Shown: positions 26,750 through 35,451 of the stretch, piece by piece
Layout: each line of letters starts with the position of its first letter
How positions within the stretch are numbered: the stretch's first letter is position 1
Assembly: GCA_012026675.1 (NCBI GenBank)
Contig: VEPA01000254.1
Location: 1 to 64,000 of the forward strand
Reading direction: 5' to 3'
DNA: 64,000 nt
Source: Betaproteobacteria bacterium
GTDB lineage: Bacteria > Pseudomonadota > Gammaproteobacteria > Burkholderiales > Rhodocyclaceae
Made by a program: the position numbers and the translations under genes
The notes under the pieces: model-generated
The model's database searches: none
Seen by the model: the letters and a program-made list of their open reading frames with translations, nothing else
What the model was told of the DNA's origin: nothing

Positions 26750-27689
26750 GGGTCTTGCTGCCATTTTTGAGCTCGAAATAAGCGCGCACGTCAGCAACGT
26801 CGCGGGCGATCTGCGCCTTGAGGGCGTCGAGGGACTCGAACTTCGCCTCGTTGCGCAGCTTGTGCAGGAATTTGACATCGACGTGGGCACCGTAGATGTC
26901 GCGGTCGAAATCCAGCAGATGGACTTCCAGCACCGGCTTCATTCCTTCTGCCACGGTGGGCCGCACGCCGATGTTGGCGGCGCCGGGCAGGGGCTGTGCA
27001 TCAATGCCCGAGACCGTGACGGCAAACACGCCCGCGAGCGGCAGGCGCTTGCGCCGAACCTGGATGTTGGCCGTGGGAAAGCCGATGCTGCGGCCGAGCT
27101 TCTTGCCGTCCATGACGCGCCCGGCGATGACGAAGGCGCGCCCCAGCAGTTCCTCGGCGTGCTCGATGTTGCCGCTTGCCAGTGCCTCGCGCACGGCGGA
27201 ACTGGAAACCCGGACGCCGCCGAAGTCGACCGTGCGCATGGCCTCGACCACGAAACGGTGCTCCTGCCCGGCACGTTGCAGCAGGGCGAAATCGCCGCCG
27301 CGCGCCTTGCCGAAGCGGAAGTCGTCGCCGATGATCAGGTGCCGCACCGAACGCCCGCGCACCAGGATTTTCTCGATGAACTGCTCCCCCGTCAGCGCCG
27401 CCAACTTGCGGACGAAGCGGCAGCCATGTACGCGATCGACGCCTGCCTCAGCCTGCAGTGCTTTTTTGTCGCGCTGGCGGGCCAGCCGCGCCGGCGCCTG
27501 CTCGGGAGCGAACAGCTCGCGCGGATGCGGCTCGAAGGTGAGCACCGTCGCCGGCAACGCGAGTTCGCGCGCCTTGGCCGTCAACTCGGCAAGTAGCGCG
27601 CGATGGCCGCGATGCACGCCATCGAAATTGCCGATGGTGAGTACCGTCGACGTCGTCGCCCGCTCGGGAACACCGCGAAAAACCAGCAT
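26742..27689 (-). CDS. ribF: Bifunctional riboflavin kinase / FAD synthetase
   Basis: Phosphorylates riboflavin to FMN and adenylates it to FAD. 315 residues. The N-terminal nucleotidyltransferase shows [12 protein letters not shown] and [12 protein letters not shown]. The C-terminal kinase shows [11 protein letters not shown] with the PTAN motif. ATG 27689 (MLVFRGVP) fits the family start. It is the promoter-proximal gene of the ribF-ileS-lspA-fkpB-ispH unit. Confidence 0.96.
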   Translation of the reverse strand: MLVFRGVPERATTSTVLTIGNFDGVHRGHRALLAELTAKARELALPATVLTFEPHPRELFAPEQAPARLARQRDKKALQAEAGVDRVHGCRFVRKLAALTGEQFIEKILVRGRSVRHLIIGDDFRFGKARGGDFALLQRAGQEHRFVVEAMRTVDFGGVRVSSSAVREALASGNIEHAEELLGRAFVIAGRVMDGKKLGRSIGFPTANIQVRRKRLPLAGVFAVTVSGIDAQPLPGAANIGVRPTVAEGMKPVLEVHLLDFDRDIYGAHVDVKFLHKLRNEAKFESLDALKAQIARDVADVRAYFELKNGSKTHG

Positions 27690-27940
27690 GGGATTTAACG
27701 TGAATTGACTCGTTCGGAGCGACGGGTGATAGCCGAGCGAAGCGAGCAAATCGGTAGCCTCCCCGTGAGGGGAGGATGGGAGGGGAGGGCCTTCAATTCG
27801 CTTTTCGCGTGTTCCATCATCAGGTGTGCCGTGTCACTTCTGCGTAAAAGTGAGACTGCAAGGAAAGCAGGCGATTATATCAAGCTAAGCGCTCGCGACC
27901 GGAACCCGCAAACCATTGCTGCAGAGATTTCGGGCCGTGA
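27690..27940. repeat. Intergenic region with a G/C hairpin repeat
   Basis: No gene seen. CCTCCCC-GTGA-GGGGAGG (27758-27775) forms a perfect hairpin followed by a G-rich run. AGCCGAGCGAAGCGAGC upstream resembles GCTCGCTTCGCTCGCG at 61754, a recurrent intergenic element. The ribF promoter should lie in the right half of the region but is not evident. Confidence 0.45.
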
Positions 27941-29209
27941 TCAATCCAGCCGAGCCAGCTTCGACTTGGCCAGCGGCGGGTTCTTGGCGAAGTAGCGGCG
28001 GATCCCTTTCAGTATGGCCTCGGCCATACGCTCCTGATAGGCCTCGTCGTTCAGCCGCGCCTCTTCCTCGGGATTGGAGATGAAGGCCGTTTCGATCAGG
28101 ATCGAGGGAATGTCCGGCGCCTTGAGCACGGCGAAGCCGGCCTGCTCCACCTGGGCCTTGTGCAGGGTGTTGATGCGGCCGAGTTCACCCAGCACGTCCT
28201 TGCCCAGCTTGAGGCTGTCGTTGATGGTCGCTGTCTGTGACAGGTCGAGCAGGGTCCGCGCCAGATACGGGTCCTTGACCCCGAGGTTCACGCCGCCGAC
28301 CAGGTCGGCCGCATTTTCCTTGTTCGCTAGCCAGCGCGCGGCCGAACTCGAGGCGCCGGTTTCGGACAGGGCGAAAACGCTGGACCCTCGCGCCGTGCTC
28401 TTGACGAAGGCATCGGCGTGCACCGAGACGAAGAGATCGGCCTGCACCCGGCGCGCCTTCTGCACGCGGCTCTGCAGCGGAATGAAATAGTCGCCGTCGC
28501 GCGTCAGCACCGAGCGCATGTTGGGCGTGGCGTCGATCTTCTCCTTCAGCCGCCGCGCCACCGACAGCGTCACGTTCTTCTCGTAGCTGCCGCCGCGCCC
28601 GATAGCGCCGGGATCTTCGCCGCCATGGCCGGGGTCGAGGACGATGGTCACCAGGCGCGCCACCTCGGGTTTTTGCGCCGGCTTCTCGGCTTCCTGCACG
28701 GCCGGCGGACTGCCCGACTTCTGATCCGACTTCAAGGGCGGTTCGCCGGATTTTTCCAGCAGCGCCATCAGGGGATCGACCGGTTCCAGCGGATACAGGT
28801 CGAGCACCAGGCGATGGCCATACTCGCCGACCGGTTGCAGCGAAAACACCTGGGGCTTGACCTCGCCCTTGAGTTCGATGACCAGGCGCACCACGCCTGG
28901 CTTGTTGCGTCCGGCACGGATCAGCTTGATGTAGGGGTCGGAGTCGAGAATCTTCGAGGGCAGCATCTGCAGCACCGAATTGAACTCGACGCCTTCGAGA
29001 TCGACCACCAGCCGCTCCGGGTCTTTGACCAGCAAGTGGGAATAGCGGATCGGCTGATCGTGTTCCAGCGTCACCCGCGTGTAGTCGCGCGCCGGCCAGA
29101 CCCGCACGGCGAGAATGCTGCTGATTGCCGTGGCACCGGCGCCGACTCTTGAGACCAGCAGCGTCAGGCTGGCGGCGGCAAACTTGAGGACTTCACGCCG
29201 GCGAGGCAT
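27941..29209 (-). CDS. amiC: N-acetylmuramoyl-L-alanine amidase (AmiC-like)
   Basis: Periplasmic zinc amidase cutting septal peptidoglycan. 422 residues. The N-terminus RRREVLKFAAAS is a twin-arginine signal, as in E. coli AmiC. An AMIN domain (about residues 35-150) targets the septum, then a Pro/Lys linker, then Amidase_3 with DPGHGGEDPG, the Glu in YEKNV, the His in SVHADAF and the Glu in LIETAFISN. ATG 29209 lies inside the tsaE 3' end (46-bp overlap). Confidence 0.94.
   Translation of the reverse strand: MPRRREVLKFAAASLTLLVSRVGAGATAISSILAVRVWPARDYTRVTLEHDQPIRYSHLLVKDPERLVVDLEGVEFNSVLQMLPSKILDSDPYIKLIRAGRNKPGVVRLVIELKGEVKPQVFSLQPVGEYGHRLVLDLYPLEPVDPLMALLEKSGEPPLKSDQKSGSPPAVQEAEKPAQKPEVARLVTIVLDPGHGGEDPGAIGRGGSYEKNVTLSVARRLKEKIDATPNMRSVLTRDGDYFIPLQSRVQKARRVQADLFVSVHADAFVKSTARGSSVFALSETGASSSAARWLANKENAADLVGGVNLGVKDPYLARTLLDLSQTATINDSLKLGKDVLGELGRINTLHKAQVEQAGFAVLKAPDIPSILIETAFISNPEEEARLNDEAYQERMAEAILKGIRRYFAKNPPLAKSKLARLD
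29129..29151 (+). repeat. Dispersed 22-bp motif, degenerate copy in amiC
   Basis: CGTGGCACCGGCGCCGACT plus CTTG keeps the core GGCGCCGACT-n-TTG but has several changes from the consensus. Antisense to amiC, where it encodes RVGAGATA. Confidence 0.3.
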
Positions 29210-29664
29210 GTCCGTCCCCTCGCGCTGGCCGCACTGAGGCAAGCGCTGCGGCCTTCGCCCGACACTCCGGCGATGACGCGCAACTCGATCTGCATATCGA
29301 CGGGCGGCAGGTAAGGCGCGGCCTTGTCGGGCCATTCGACCAGACAAATCCCGTTTCCTGAAAAATATTCGTCGAGCCCCGCATCGAGATATTCTTCCGC
29401 CTGATTGAATCTATAAAAATCAAAGTGATAGAAGTGTAATCCAGAAATGGCATGAACTTCAAGCAGCGTGTAAGTCGGACTTTTCACCGGGCCCGTTTCG
29501 CCGGCGGCGCGCAACAGTCCGCGCACCAGCGTGGTCTTGCCCGCGCCAAGGTCGCCTTCGAGCCCGATCACCATGCCCGGCGCCAGATGGGCTGCCAGTG
29601 CTGCGCCCAGCGCGAGGGTGGCGGCCTCGTCGGGCAGGGCTAACGTAAGATGGTCGGCATGCAT
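29164..29664 (-). CDS. tsaE: tRNA threonylcarbamoyladenosine biosynthesis ATPase TsaE
   Basis: ATPase of the TsaB-TsaD-TsaE complex making t6A37 in ANN-reading tRNAs; the TsaC partner is encoded at 54125. 166 residues. Walker A is GDLGAGKTTLVRG, SPTYTLLE is switch-like, and HFDFYR and VEWPDK are family motifs. ATG 29664 overlaps the divergent queG start by 15 bp. The C-terminal stretch overlapping amiC is basic and probably dispensable. Confidence 0.92.
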   Translation of the reverse strand: MHADHLTLALPDEAATLALGAALAAHLAPGMVIGLEGDLGAGKTTLVRGLLRAAGETGPVKSPTYTLLEVHAISGLHFYHFDFYRFNQAEEYLDAGLDEYFSGNGICLVEWPDKAAPYLPPVDMQIELRVIAGVSGEGRSACLSAASARGRTCLAGVKSSSLPPPA

Positions 29665-30759
29665 GAGATCGATAAGAATCCGGGGCTGAAGGACAACATA
29701 CGACGCTGGGGCACAGACCTCGGCTTCGACGCCATCGGCTTTTCCGGGGTCGACGTCGCCGATGCCGAACAGAACCTCAACGCATGGCTCGCCGCCGGTT
29801 GCCATGGCGAAATGGATTATATGGCCGCGCATGTGACCGACAAGGGAAACAAGCGCGCGCTGCCGGCCGAACTGGTGCCCGGCACGCGCAGCATCATCAC
29901 CGCCCGCATGAACTACCGTCCCGCCGCCGCCGACTCTGTCGAGATACTGGGCAACGGCGAACGCGCCTTCATTTCGCGCTACGCCGTCGGCCGCGATTAT
30001 CACAAGTTGTTGCGCAGCCGCCTGCAGAAACTCGCCGAGCGCATCACCCGCGAGGTCGGCTGCTTCGCCTATCGCGTGTTCACCGACTCGGCGCCGGTCA
30101 TGGAGGTCGGCCTGGCGCGGAACAGCGGACTTGGCTGGCGCGGCAAGCACACGCTGCTGCTCGATCGCAAGGCGGGTTCCTGGTTTTTCCTCGGCGAAAT
30201 CCATACCGACCTGAAGCTCACAACGGACACGCCGGTCACCGATCACTGCGGCACCTGTACCGCCTGCCTCGCCGCCTGCCCGACCCAAGCCATCGTCGCA
30301 CCCTACCGGCTCGATGCGCGCCTGTGCATTTCCTACCTCACGATCGAGCACAAGAGCAGCATCCCCGAGGCGCTGCGACCACTGCTGGGTAACCGCATCT
30401 ACGGCTGCGACGATTGCCAGCTGGCCTGTCCGTGGAACCGTTTTGCACCGCTGACACGCGAGAGCGATTTCGCGCCGCGCCACGGGCTCGATCAGGCCAC
30501 GCTGGTCGAGCTGTTCGCCTGGGACGAAACGGAGTTCGACCAGCGTCTGGCCGGTTCGCCGATCCGCCGCATCGGCCATGAACGTTGGCTACGCAATATC
30601 GCGCTGGCGCTGGGCAATGCCCCCACCAGCGATGAAGTCCTTGGCGCGCTCCGCTCGCGCGCCCAGCATCCGTCAAAGCTGGTGCGCGAACACGTGGCCT
30701 GGGCGCTGGAACGGCACGCCGCGGCTACGCCCCGCACAAGCGACGCCGCGTCGTCCTAG
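29650..30759 (+). CDS. queG: Epoxyqueuosine reductase
   Basis: Cobalamin- and Fe-S-dependent enzyme finishing queuosine synthesis in tRNA. 369 residues. Two ferredoxin motifs are present, CGTCTACLAACPTQAI and CDDCQLACPWNRF, with FTDSAPVMEVGLA in the catalytic part and HEAT-like C-terminal helices. ATG 29650 is used; ATG 29659 is an option. Its 5' end overlaps the divergent tsaE start, so each promoter must lie in the other gene. The stop overlaps the convergent sulfurtransferase stop. Confidence 0.94.
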   Translation: MVGMHEIDKNPGLKDNIRRWGTDLGFDAIGFSGVDVADAEQNLNAWLAAGCHGEMDYMAAHVTDKGNKRALPAELVPGTRSIITARMNYRPAAADSVEILGNGERAFISRYAVGRDYHKLLRSRLQKLAERITREVGCFAYRVFTDSAPVMEVGLARNSGLGWRGKHTLLLDRKAGSWFFLGEIHTDLKLTTDTPVTDHCGTCTACLAACPTQAIVAPYRLDARLCISYLTIEHKSSIPEALRPLLGNRIYGCDDCQLACPWNRFAPLTRESDFAPRHGLDQATLVELFAWDETEFDQRLAGSPIRRIGHERWLRNIALALGNAPTSDEVLGALRSRAQHPSKLVREHVAWALERHAAATPRTSDAASS

Positions 30760-31601
30760 CCGCGCGCCACCGGACGGGCCGGATCGGCGCACCATTCGCT
30801 CCACGAGCCGGGATACAGCTTCGAACCGGATAGGCCGGCCAGTTCCATCGCCAGCAGATTGTGGCAGGCAGTCACGCCGGAACCGCACTGCTGCACCACC
30901 TGCGCCGCGGGCCGGTGGCCGAGCAGTGCGCCAAATTCAGCGCGCAGTTCCGCCACCGGCTTGAAGAAACAGCCATCGTCATCGAGATTGTCGAAATAAA
31001 AGCGATTCACTGCGCCGGGAATGTGGCCGCCCACCGGGTCGAGCGTCTCGTTCTCGCCACGGATACGCTCCGGGCTGCGCGCATCGAGTAGAAGCATACG
31101 CTCCGACCCGAGATCTGCCAGCACCCGGCCGGCGTCGACCGCCAGCTCCTGGGGACGAGGAATGAATTGGCGAGGCACCACGACCGGAACTTGCTCTTCC
31201 AAGGGTCGCTTGCTGCGCTTCCAAGCCGCCAGCCCGCCGTCGAGCACCGCCACCCGCTCATGCCCCAGCCAGCGCAGCAGCCACCACAGGCGCGCGGCAA
31301 AAATGCCGCCTTCATTGTCATAGGCCACTACCTGCGTCGCTGCGTCAACGCCGCAATCCGACATGAGCCGGGCAAAGTCGGCGACACCGGGCAGCGGATG
31401 GCGGCCGTTGCTGCCATTCGTCGCGCCCGACAGATCTTCGTCGAGGTGGAGAAACAGCGCACCCGGAATATGGCCGCGGGCATAGGCCTGCCGGCCGTAT
31501 TCCGTGTTCTTCAGGTCATGCCGGCAATCGAACACCCGCCATTCGGGTTGCGCGGCAAGTTCCTCGACCGTGACCAGCAGACGGGCCGCCGCGCTGCTCA
31601 T
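30756..31601 (-). CDS. sseA: 3-mercaptopyruvate/thiosulfate sulfurtransferase
   Basis: A tandem-rhodanese enzyme of 281 residues. The first domain is inactive; the second carries Cys239 in CGSGVTA, the loop of the mercaptopyruvate-type subgroup. FDCRHDL, HIPGALFLHLDEDLS and DPVGGHIPGAVN are typical. It overlaps the upstream STAS gene by ATGA, suggesting coupling. The physiological sulfur acceptor is unknown. Confidence 0.9.
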   Translation of the reverse strand: MSSAAARLLVTVEELAAQPEWRVFDCRHDLKNTEYGRQAYARGHIPGALFLHLDEDLSGATNGSNGRHPLPGVADFARLMSDCGVDAATQVVAYDNEGGIFAARLWWLLRWLGHERVAVLDGGLAAWKRSKRPLEEQVPVVVPRQFIPRPQELAVDAGRVLADLGSERMLLLDARSPERIRGENETLDPVGGHIPGAVNRFYFDNLDDDGCFFKPVAELRAEFGALLGHRPAAQVVQQCGSGVTACHNLLAMELAGLSGSKLYPGSWSEWCADPARPVARG

Positions 31602-31957
31602 GCGCCGACTTCAGCCAGCCAGCCGCGGGCCTCGGGCTCGTTGTCGAATACGGTCACATCGGCATTGACAAAGAGTTGCGACAACCATGCGCTCCAGGCC
31701 ACCCACTGGCTATCGGTGACCACCGCGATGCGCTTGAAGTCGCCGGCATGTAGTTTGGAAAAGCGGATCTCCTCCCAGGCCACATCAAGGGTGAAGTCGG
31801 CCATTTCGCGCAGATCCACGAGCAAATTCACCGGCCCGGAAAACTTGATCTCATAGAGAACAAGCTCCTCCAATTCCTTGAAATCGGCCAGCGTGAATTC
31901 GCCGAACACGGCGAACTCGACGAGATGGTCCTGATGTTGTGTCGTGATCATGATCAT
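31598..31957 (-). CDS. SpoIIAA-like/STAS-fold protein
   Basis: 119 residues with an alternating alpha/beta pattern (VEFAVFGEFTLADFKELEEL, VNLLVDLREMADFT, RIAVVTDSQWVAWSAWL) characteristic of the SpoIIAA-like STAS family of putative lipid- or protein-binding regulators. AGGAAGG precedes ATG 31957 by 5 nt. No phosphorylatable anti-sigma-antagonist Ser is obvious. Partner unknown. Confidence 0.7.
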   Translation of the reverse strand: MIMITTQHQDHLVEFAVFGEFTLADFKELEELVLYEIKFSGPVNLLVDLREMADFTLDVAWEEIRFSKLHAGDFKRIAVVTDSQWVAWSAWLSQLFVNADVTVFDNEPEARGWLAEVGA

Positions 31958-32218
31958 GCGTCCTTCCTGAAGAGCCGCGCCGAGGGCGGCATGCACCGCC
32001 TCGAAGGGCAGCGAGCGAATGTGAGCCTGAGGCTCAACCTTACTCCTTGACTGGGAGAATAATCAGCGCGAACTGAAAAGACAATGGGAAGCCTGCGGCA
32101 TTCTCGCCGCGCACACAACAAGTGCAGCGAGCCGAAGCATCCCGCCAGGGAATACCGTCTCCGCTTTGCGCGGGGACATATCCCACCAGGGGATACCGTC
32201 CGCACCTTCGGCGCGGAC
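31958..32218. repeat. Intergenic region with tandem hairpin repeats
   Basis: No gene supported. On the minus strand two imperfect tandem units (about 32178-32217 and 32135-32177) share GACGGTATYCCCTGGYGGGATR preceded by a CCGC...GCGG mini-stem. TATCCC-CTGGT-GGGATA is itself a hairpin. Related copies occur at 41989-42013 and 63175-63189. Confidence 0.55.
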
Positions 32219-32250
32219 AAAAAAGCGAAGGGCCCGCAAGCGGGCCCCTT
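32219..32250 (-). terminator. Rho-independent terminator of hupB
   Basis: On the minus strand GAAGGGGCCCGC-TTG-CGGGCCCTTC forms a long GC-rich stem followed by GC and six T residues, 30 bp after the HU stop codon. Confidence 0.88.
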
Positions 32251-32280
32251 CTGGTGAACAACAGCTGTATCGGCTAGTGT

Positions 32281-32571
32281 TTACTTCTTGGCCTTCTTGC
32301 CGGAAACAGCCAGCTTGAAACCGGCACCGGCGCTGAATTTCGGCACTGTCGTCGCGGGGATCTTGAGCGCCGCGCCGGTCTTCGGATTCTTGCCGGTGCG
32401 TGCCGCGCGCTTCGCCGACTTGAAGGTACCGAAACCAACCAGGGTCACGCTATCCCCCTTCGATACAGCCTTGACTATCGCAGCCATGGCCCCGTCAAGC
32501 GCCTTGCCGGCAGCCGCCTTGCTGATGTCAGCTCCCTTGGCGGCAATTTCAATCAGTTCTGCTTTATTCAT
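32281..32571 (-). CDS. hupB: DNA-binding protein HU
   Basis: Histone-like nucleoid protein of 96 residues, a little longer than the usual 90 because of a Lys-rich tail (SGKKAKK). MNKAELIEIAA, TLVGFGTFKS and KNPKTG are standard, but the beta-arm reads GAALKIPATTVPKFSAG, with the lysine-rich ALKIPA form common in betaproteobacteria. GGAGGA lies upstream of ATG 32571. It is monocistronic with its own terminator. Confidence 0.95.
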   Translation of the reverse strand: MNKAELIEIAAKGADISKAAAGKALDGAMAAIVKAVSKGDSVTLVGFGTFKSAKRAARTGKNPKTGAALKIPATTVPKFSAGAGFKLAVSGKKAKK

Positions 32572-32653
32572 GCTGAGAAATCCTCCAAATATTTGCGGGC
32601 ATCCCACCCGAAGAAATATTCTAAACCTGATACTGCGCGCTTATGCAAGCAAT

Positions 32654-33754
32654 TTATGCCGATTGCGCCTGGTGTGTTGCGATGATGCCGCCACCCAGAC
32701 ACACTCGTGATTCGTAGATCACCAGTGACTGCCCCGGCGTCACCGCCCATTGCGGCGCAGCAAAAACAACTTCGCATTCCTCAGCGGAGATGCGCTCGAT
32801 CTGGCAGGCCGCGTCCGGCTGGCGGTAGCGCGTCTTTGCCGCGTAAACCCAGTGTGTGTGCGGCGCATCACCGGCAACCCACGACAGATCCCTCGCCACC
32901 AGACTTGCCGAGAGCAGGGCAGGATGCTCATGGCCTTGCACCACCCACAGGATGTTGTTCTCCATGTCCTTGCCGGTAACAAACCAGGGCTCCTCCGGCG
33001 CGCCCCTGACGCCGCCTATTCCCAGTCCTTCCCTCTGGCCGAGCGTGTAGTACATCAGGCCCTGATGGCTGCCGACGACGCGATCCGTGCCCAGCACGCG
33101 TATTTCTCCGGGTTGCTTCGGCAGGTAGCGCGCCAGAAATTCGCGGAAGGGGCGCTCGCCGATGAAGCAGATGCCGGTCGAGTCCTTGCGCGCATGGTTC
33201 GGCAGCCCGGCTTCCGCGGCGATGCGCCGCACATCGCGCTTGTAGAGATGGCCGACAGGAAACAGCGTCTTCGACAATTGCACCTGGTTGAGCCGGTGCA
33301 GGAAATAGCTCTGGTCCTTCGTGCCGTCTTCGGCCTTGAGCAACTGCCATTTGCCGAGAAACTCGCGCACCTGGGCATAGTGCCCGGTCGCGATCCGGTC
33401 GGCGCCGAGCGCCATGGCATGATCGAGGAAGGCCTTGAACTTGATCTCGGAATTGCACAGCACGTCGGGATTCGGCGTACGGCCGGCCTGGTATTCGCGC
33501 AGGAAATCGGCAAACACCCGCTCCCGGTACTCGACAGAGAAATTGACGGCCTCGAAATCGATGCCGATTACATCGGCAGCCGCTGCGGCGGCGACCAGGT
33601 CCTGGTTCGCCGAACAGTATTCGTCGGTATCGTCGCCTTCCCAGTTCTTCATGAACAGGCCGACGACCTCATAACCTTCGCGCTTGAGCAGCAGCGCCGC
33701 TACCGAAGAATCGACGCCTCCGGACAGGCCGACAATGATTTTTCCCTTGGACAT
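32654..33754 (-). CDS. mnmA: tRNA-specific 2-thiouridylase
   Basis: Adds sulfur at U34 of Lys, Glu and Gln tRNAs. 366 residues. The PP-loop is [12 protein letters not shown], and catalytic cysteines are Cys100 ([11 protein letters not shown]) and Cys196 ([10 protein letters not shown]). The central GHYAQ and C-terminal barrel are complete. It follows the Nudix gene by 3 bp, in one transcript. Confidence 0.97.
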   Translation of the reverse strand: MSKGKIIVGLSGGVDSSVAALLLKREGYEVVGLFMKNWEGDDTDEYCSANQDLVAAAAAADVIGIDFEAVNFSVEYRERVFADFLREYQAGRTPNPDVLCNSEIKFKAFLDHAMALGADRIATGHYAQVREFLGKWQLLKAEDGTKDQSYFLHRLNQVQLSKTLFPVGHLYKRDVRRIAAEAGLPNHARKDSTGICFIGERPFREFLARYLPKQPGEIRVLGTDRVVGSHQGLMYYTLGQREGLGIGGVRGAPEEPWFVTGKDMENNILWVVQGHEHPALLSASLVARDLSWVAGDAPHTHWVYAAKTRYRQPDAACQIERISAEECEVVFAAPQWAVTPGQSLVIYESRVCLGGGIIATHQAQSA

Positions 33755-33757
33755 GGT

Positions 33758-34210
33758 TCAGCCGTAGTGCCTGATCAATTCGAGCGGATAGCGGCGGCCG
33801 GCAAGGCAGTCGGCGACGCACTGCCACACCAGCGGGCTGCGATGACGGTCCGCCGTGGCGCCAATCTCGTCGGGCGTCATCCAGACCGTACGCAGGATGC
33901 CGGCATCGAGTACACGTCCGGATTCATGCGTACCCAGATCGCCGGCAAAGGCAAAGCGCAAATAGGTGATGTCGGCCTTGGGCCGGGGCCATTGATAGAC
34001 GCCGACCAGGGCCGTCGGCGTGAAACTCCAGGCGGTCTCTTCGAGTGCCTCGCGGGCACAGGCCGCTACCAGCGACTCGCCTTCGTCGAGGTGGCCGGCC
34101 GGCTGGTTGAAGCGCCGACCGTCCTCGGTTTCCTCCTCGACCAGCAGGAAACGGCCCTCGCGCTCGATCAGCGCGGCGACGGTGACATTGGGCTTCCAGA
34201 CACGATTCAT
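33758..34210 (-). CDS. Nudix hydrolase (NudJ-like)
   Basis: 150 residues. The Nudix box GHLDEGESLVAACAREALEE followed by TAW has all catalytic glutamates. The start VWKPNVTVAALIEREGRFLLV and overall length resemble NudJ, which hydrolyses nucleoside and thiamine-precursor diphosphates. Its stop lies 3 bp before mnmA, a common NudJ-MnmA arrangement. Substrate inferred by similarity. Confidence 0.88.
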   Translation of the reverse strand: MNRVWKPNVTVAALIEREGRFLLVEEETEDGRRFNQPAGHLDEGESLVAACAREALEETAWSFTPTALVGVYQWPRPKADITYLRFAFAGDLGTHESGRVLDAGILRTVWMTPDEIGATADRHRSPLVWQCVADCLAGRRYPLELIRHYG

Positions 34211-34229
34211 CCGCGCATTTTAGCGCCCC

Positions 34230-34238
34230 TGTTAAAAT
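34230..34238 (+). promoter_or_regulatory. Extended -10 promoter element of ilvE
   Basis: TGTTAAAAT matches the extended -10 form TGnTAtaaT and stands 36 bp upstream of the ilvE start. No good -35 was found at 17 bp, consistent with an extended -10 promoter. Confidence 0.4.
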
Positions 34239-34273
34239 CGCCGCTTCAATCAACGCAATGCTGGAGACCCCCC

Positions 34274-35194
34274 ATGTCCATGGCCGACCGTGACGGCTTC
34301 ATCTGGTACGACGGCAAGCTCGTGCCTTGGCGCGATGCCACCACCCACGTGCTGACGCATTCGCTGCACTACGGCCTCGCCGTGTTCGAAGGCGTGCGCG
34401 CCTACAAGACCGTTTCCGGCACCGCGATTTTCCGTCTCAAGGAACACACCGACCGCCTGTTCAATTCGGCGCACATCTACCGTATGCCGATGCCTTACGA
34501 CAAGACCACGCTGATGGAGGCACACAAGGAAGTCGTGCGCGCCAACAAGCTCGAGTCCTGCTACCTGCGGCCGATTGCCTTCTACGGTTCGGAAAAGATG
34601 GGCGTCAGCCCGCGCGGCGCGGCGACTCATGTCTCGATCGCAGCCTGGCCCTGGGGTGCCTACCTCGGCGAGGAAGGCATGGAAAAGGGTATCCGCGTCA
34701 AGACTTCCAGCTATTCGCGGCACCACGTCAACGTCAACATGGCGCGCGCCAAATTTGCCGGCACCTATGCCAACTCGATCTTGGCCAACATGGAAGCCAC
34801 CGAGGACGGTTATGACGAGGCCCTGCTGCTCGACGTGGACGGCTTCGTCGCCGAAGGCGCCGGCGAGAACCTGTTCGTGGTCAAGGATGGCGTCATCTAC
34901 GAACCCGAGATCGCTTCCGCCTTGATGGGCATCACGCGCAACACGGTCATCACGCTGGCAGCCGAACTCGGCTACAAGGTGATCGCCAAGCGTCTCACGC
35001 GCGACGACATCTACATCGCCGACGAGGCCTTTTTCACCGGCACGGCGGCGGAAGTCACGCCGATCCGCGAGCTCGACAATCGCAGCATCGGCGCCGGCAG
35101 CCGCGGCCCGATCACGCAGAAGATCCAGAGCCTGTTCTTCGATGTGGTGAACGGCAAAGTGCCGGCCCACGCCGACTGGCTCAGTTTTGTCTAA
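34274..35194 (+). CDS. ilvE: Branched-chain amino acid aminotransferase
   Basis: PLP enzyme transaminating Ile, Leu and Val. 306 residues of fold type IV. Lys160 (ARAKFAGTYANS) is the Schiff-base lysine. HSLHYGLAVFEGVRAY, FVAEGAGENLFVV and FFTGTAAEVTPI bind substrate and cofactor. ATG 34274 is used; ATG 34280 is close. It begins a plus-strand run with a zinc-finger protein, waaF and others. Confidence 0.96.
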   Translation: MSMADRDGFIWYDGKLVPWRDATTHVLTHSLHYGLAVFEGVRAYKTVSGTAIFRLKEHTDRLFNSAHIYRMPMPYDKTTLMEAHKEVVRANKLESCYLRPIAFYGSEKMGVSPRGAATHVSIAAWPWGAYLGEEGMEKGIRVKTSSYSRHHVNVNMARAKFAGTYANSILANMEATEDGYDEALLLDVDGFVAEGAGENLFVVKDGVIYEPEIASALMGITRNTVITLAAELGYKVIAKRLTRDDIYIADEAFFTGTAAEVTPIRELDNRSIGAGSRGPITQKIQSLFFDVVNGKVPAHADWLSFV

Positions 35195-35212
35195 TCACGT
35201 TTGAGGCCCACC

Positions 35213-35419
35213 ATGTCCATTCTCGACGAATCCCAGCGCCAGGTTGCCGTTACCGCCCACGATCTGCCGCTGGCCTGTCCGCGTCCCGGCGCCCCCCTGT
35301 GGGCCCGCCATCCGCGCGTCTTCATCGACCTGCTGAAGAGCCCCGCTGGCGAAGCGGCTTGCCCCTATTGCGGCACGATGTATCGCTTCACCGGCGAGCG
35401 CCCCAAGGGTCATCACTAA
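35213..35419 (+). CDS. Zinc-finger CHCC-type small protein
   Basis: 68 residues with LPLACPRPGAPLWARHPRVFIDL and AACPYCGTMY: the C-x-H-...-C-x2-C zinc ribbon of the zf-CHCC family, related to mitochondrial complex I accessory subunit NDUFS6. It lies 18 bp after ilvE and before waaF, a frequent betaproteobacterial order. Function unknown. Confidence 0.88.
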   Translation: MSILDESQRQVAVTAHDLPLACPRPGAPLWARHPRVFIDLLKSPAGEAACPYCGTMYRFTGERPKGHH

Positions 35420-35451
35420 GTTTCTGCGCAAGATCTAGCATTTACCAGGCA

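Noticed and set aside
32750-35194. Long plus-strand frame joining antisense mnmA/Nudix sequence to ilvE
   Set aside because: Only the part from 34274 is real (ilvE); the upstream extension is antisense to two genes.
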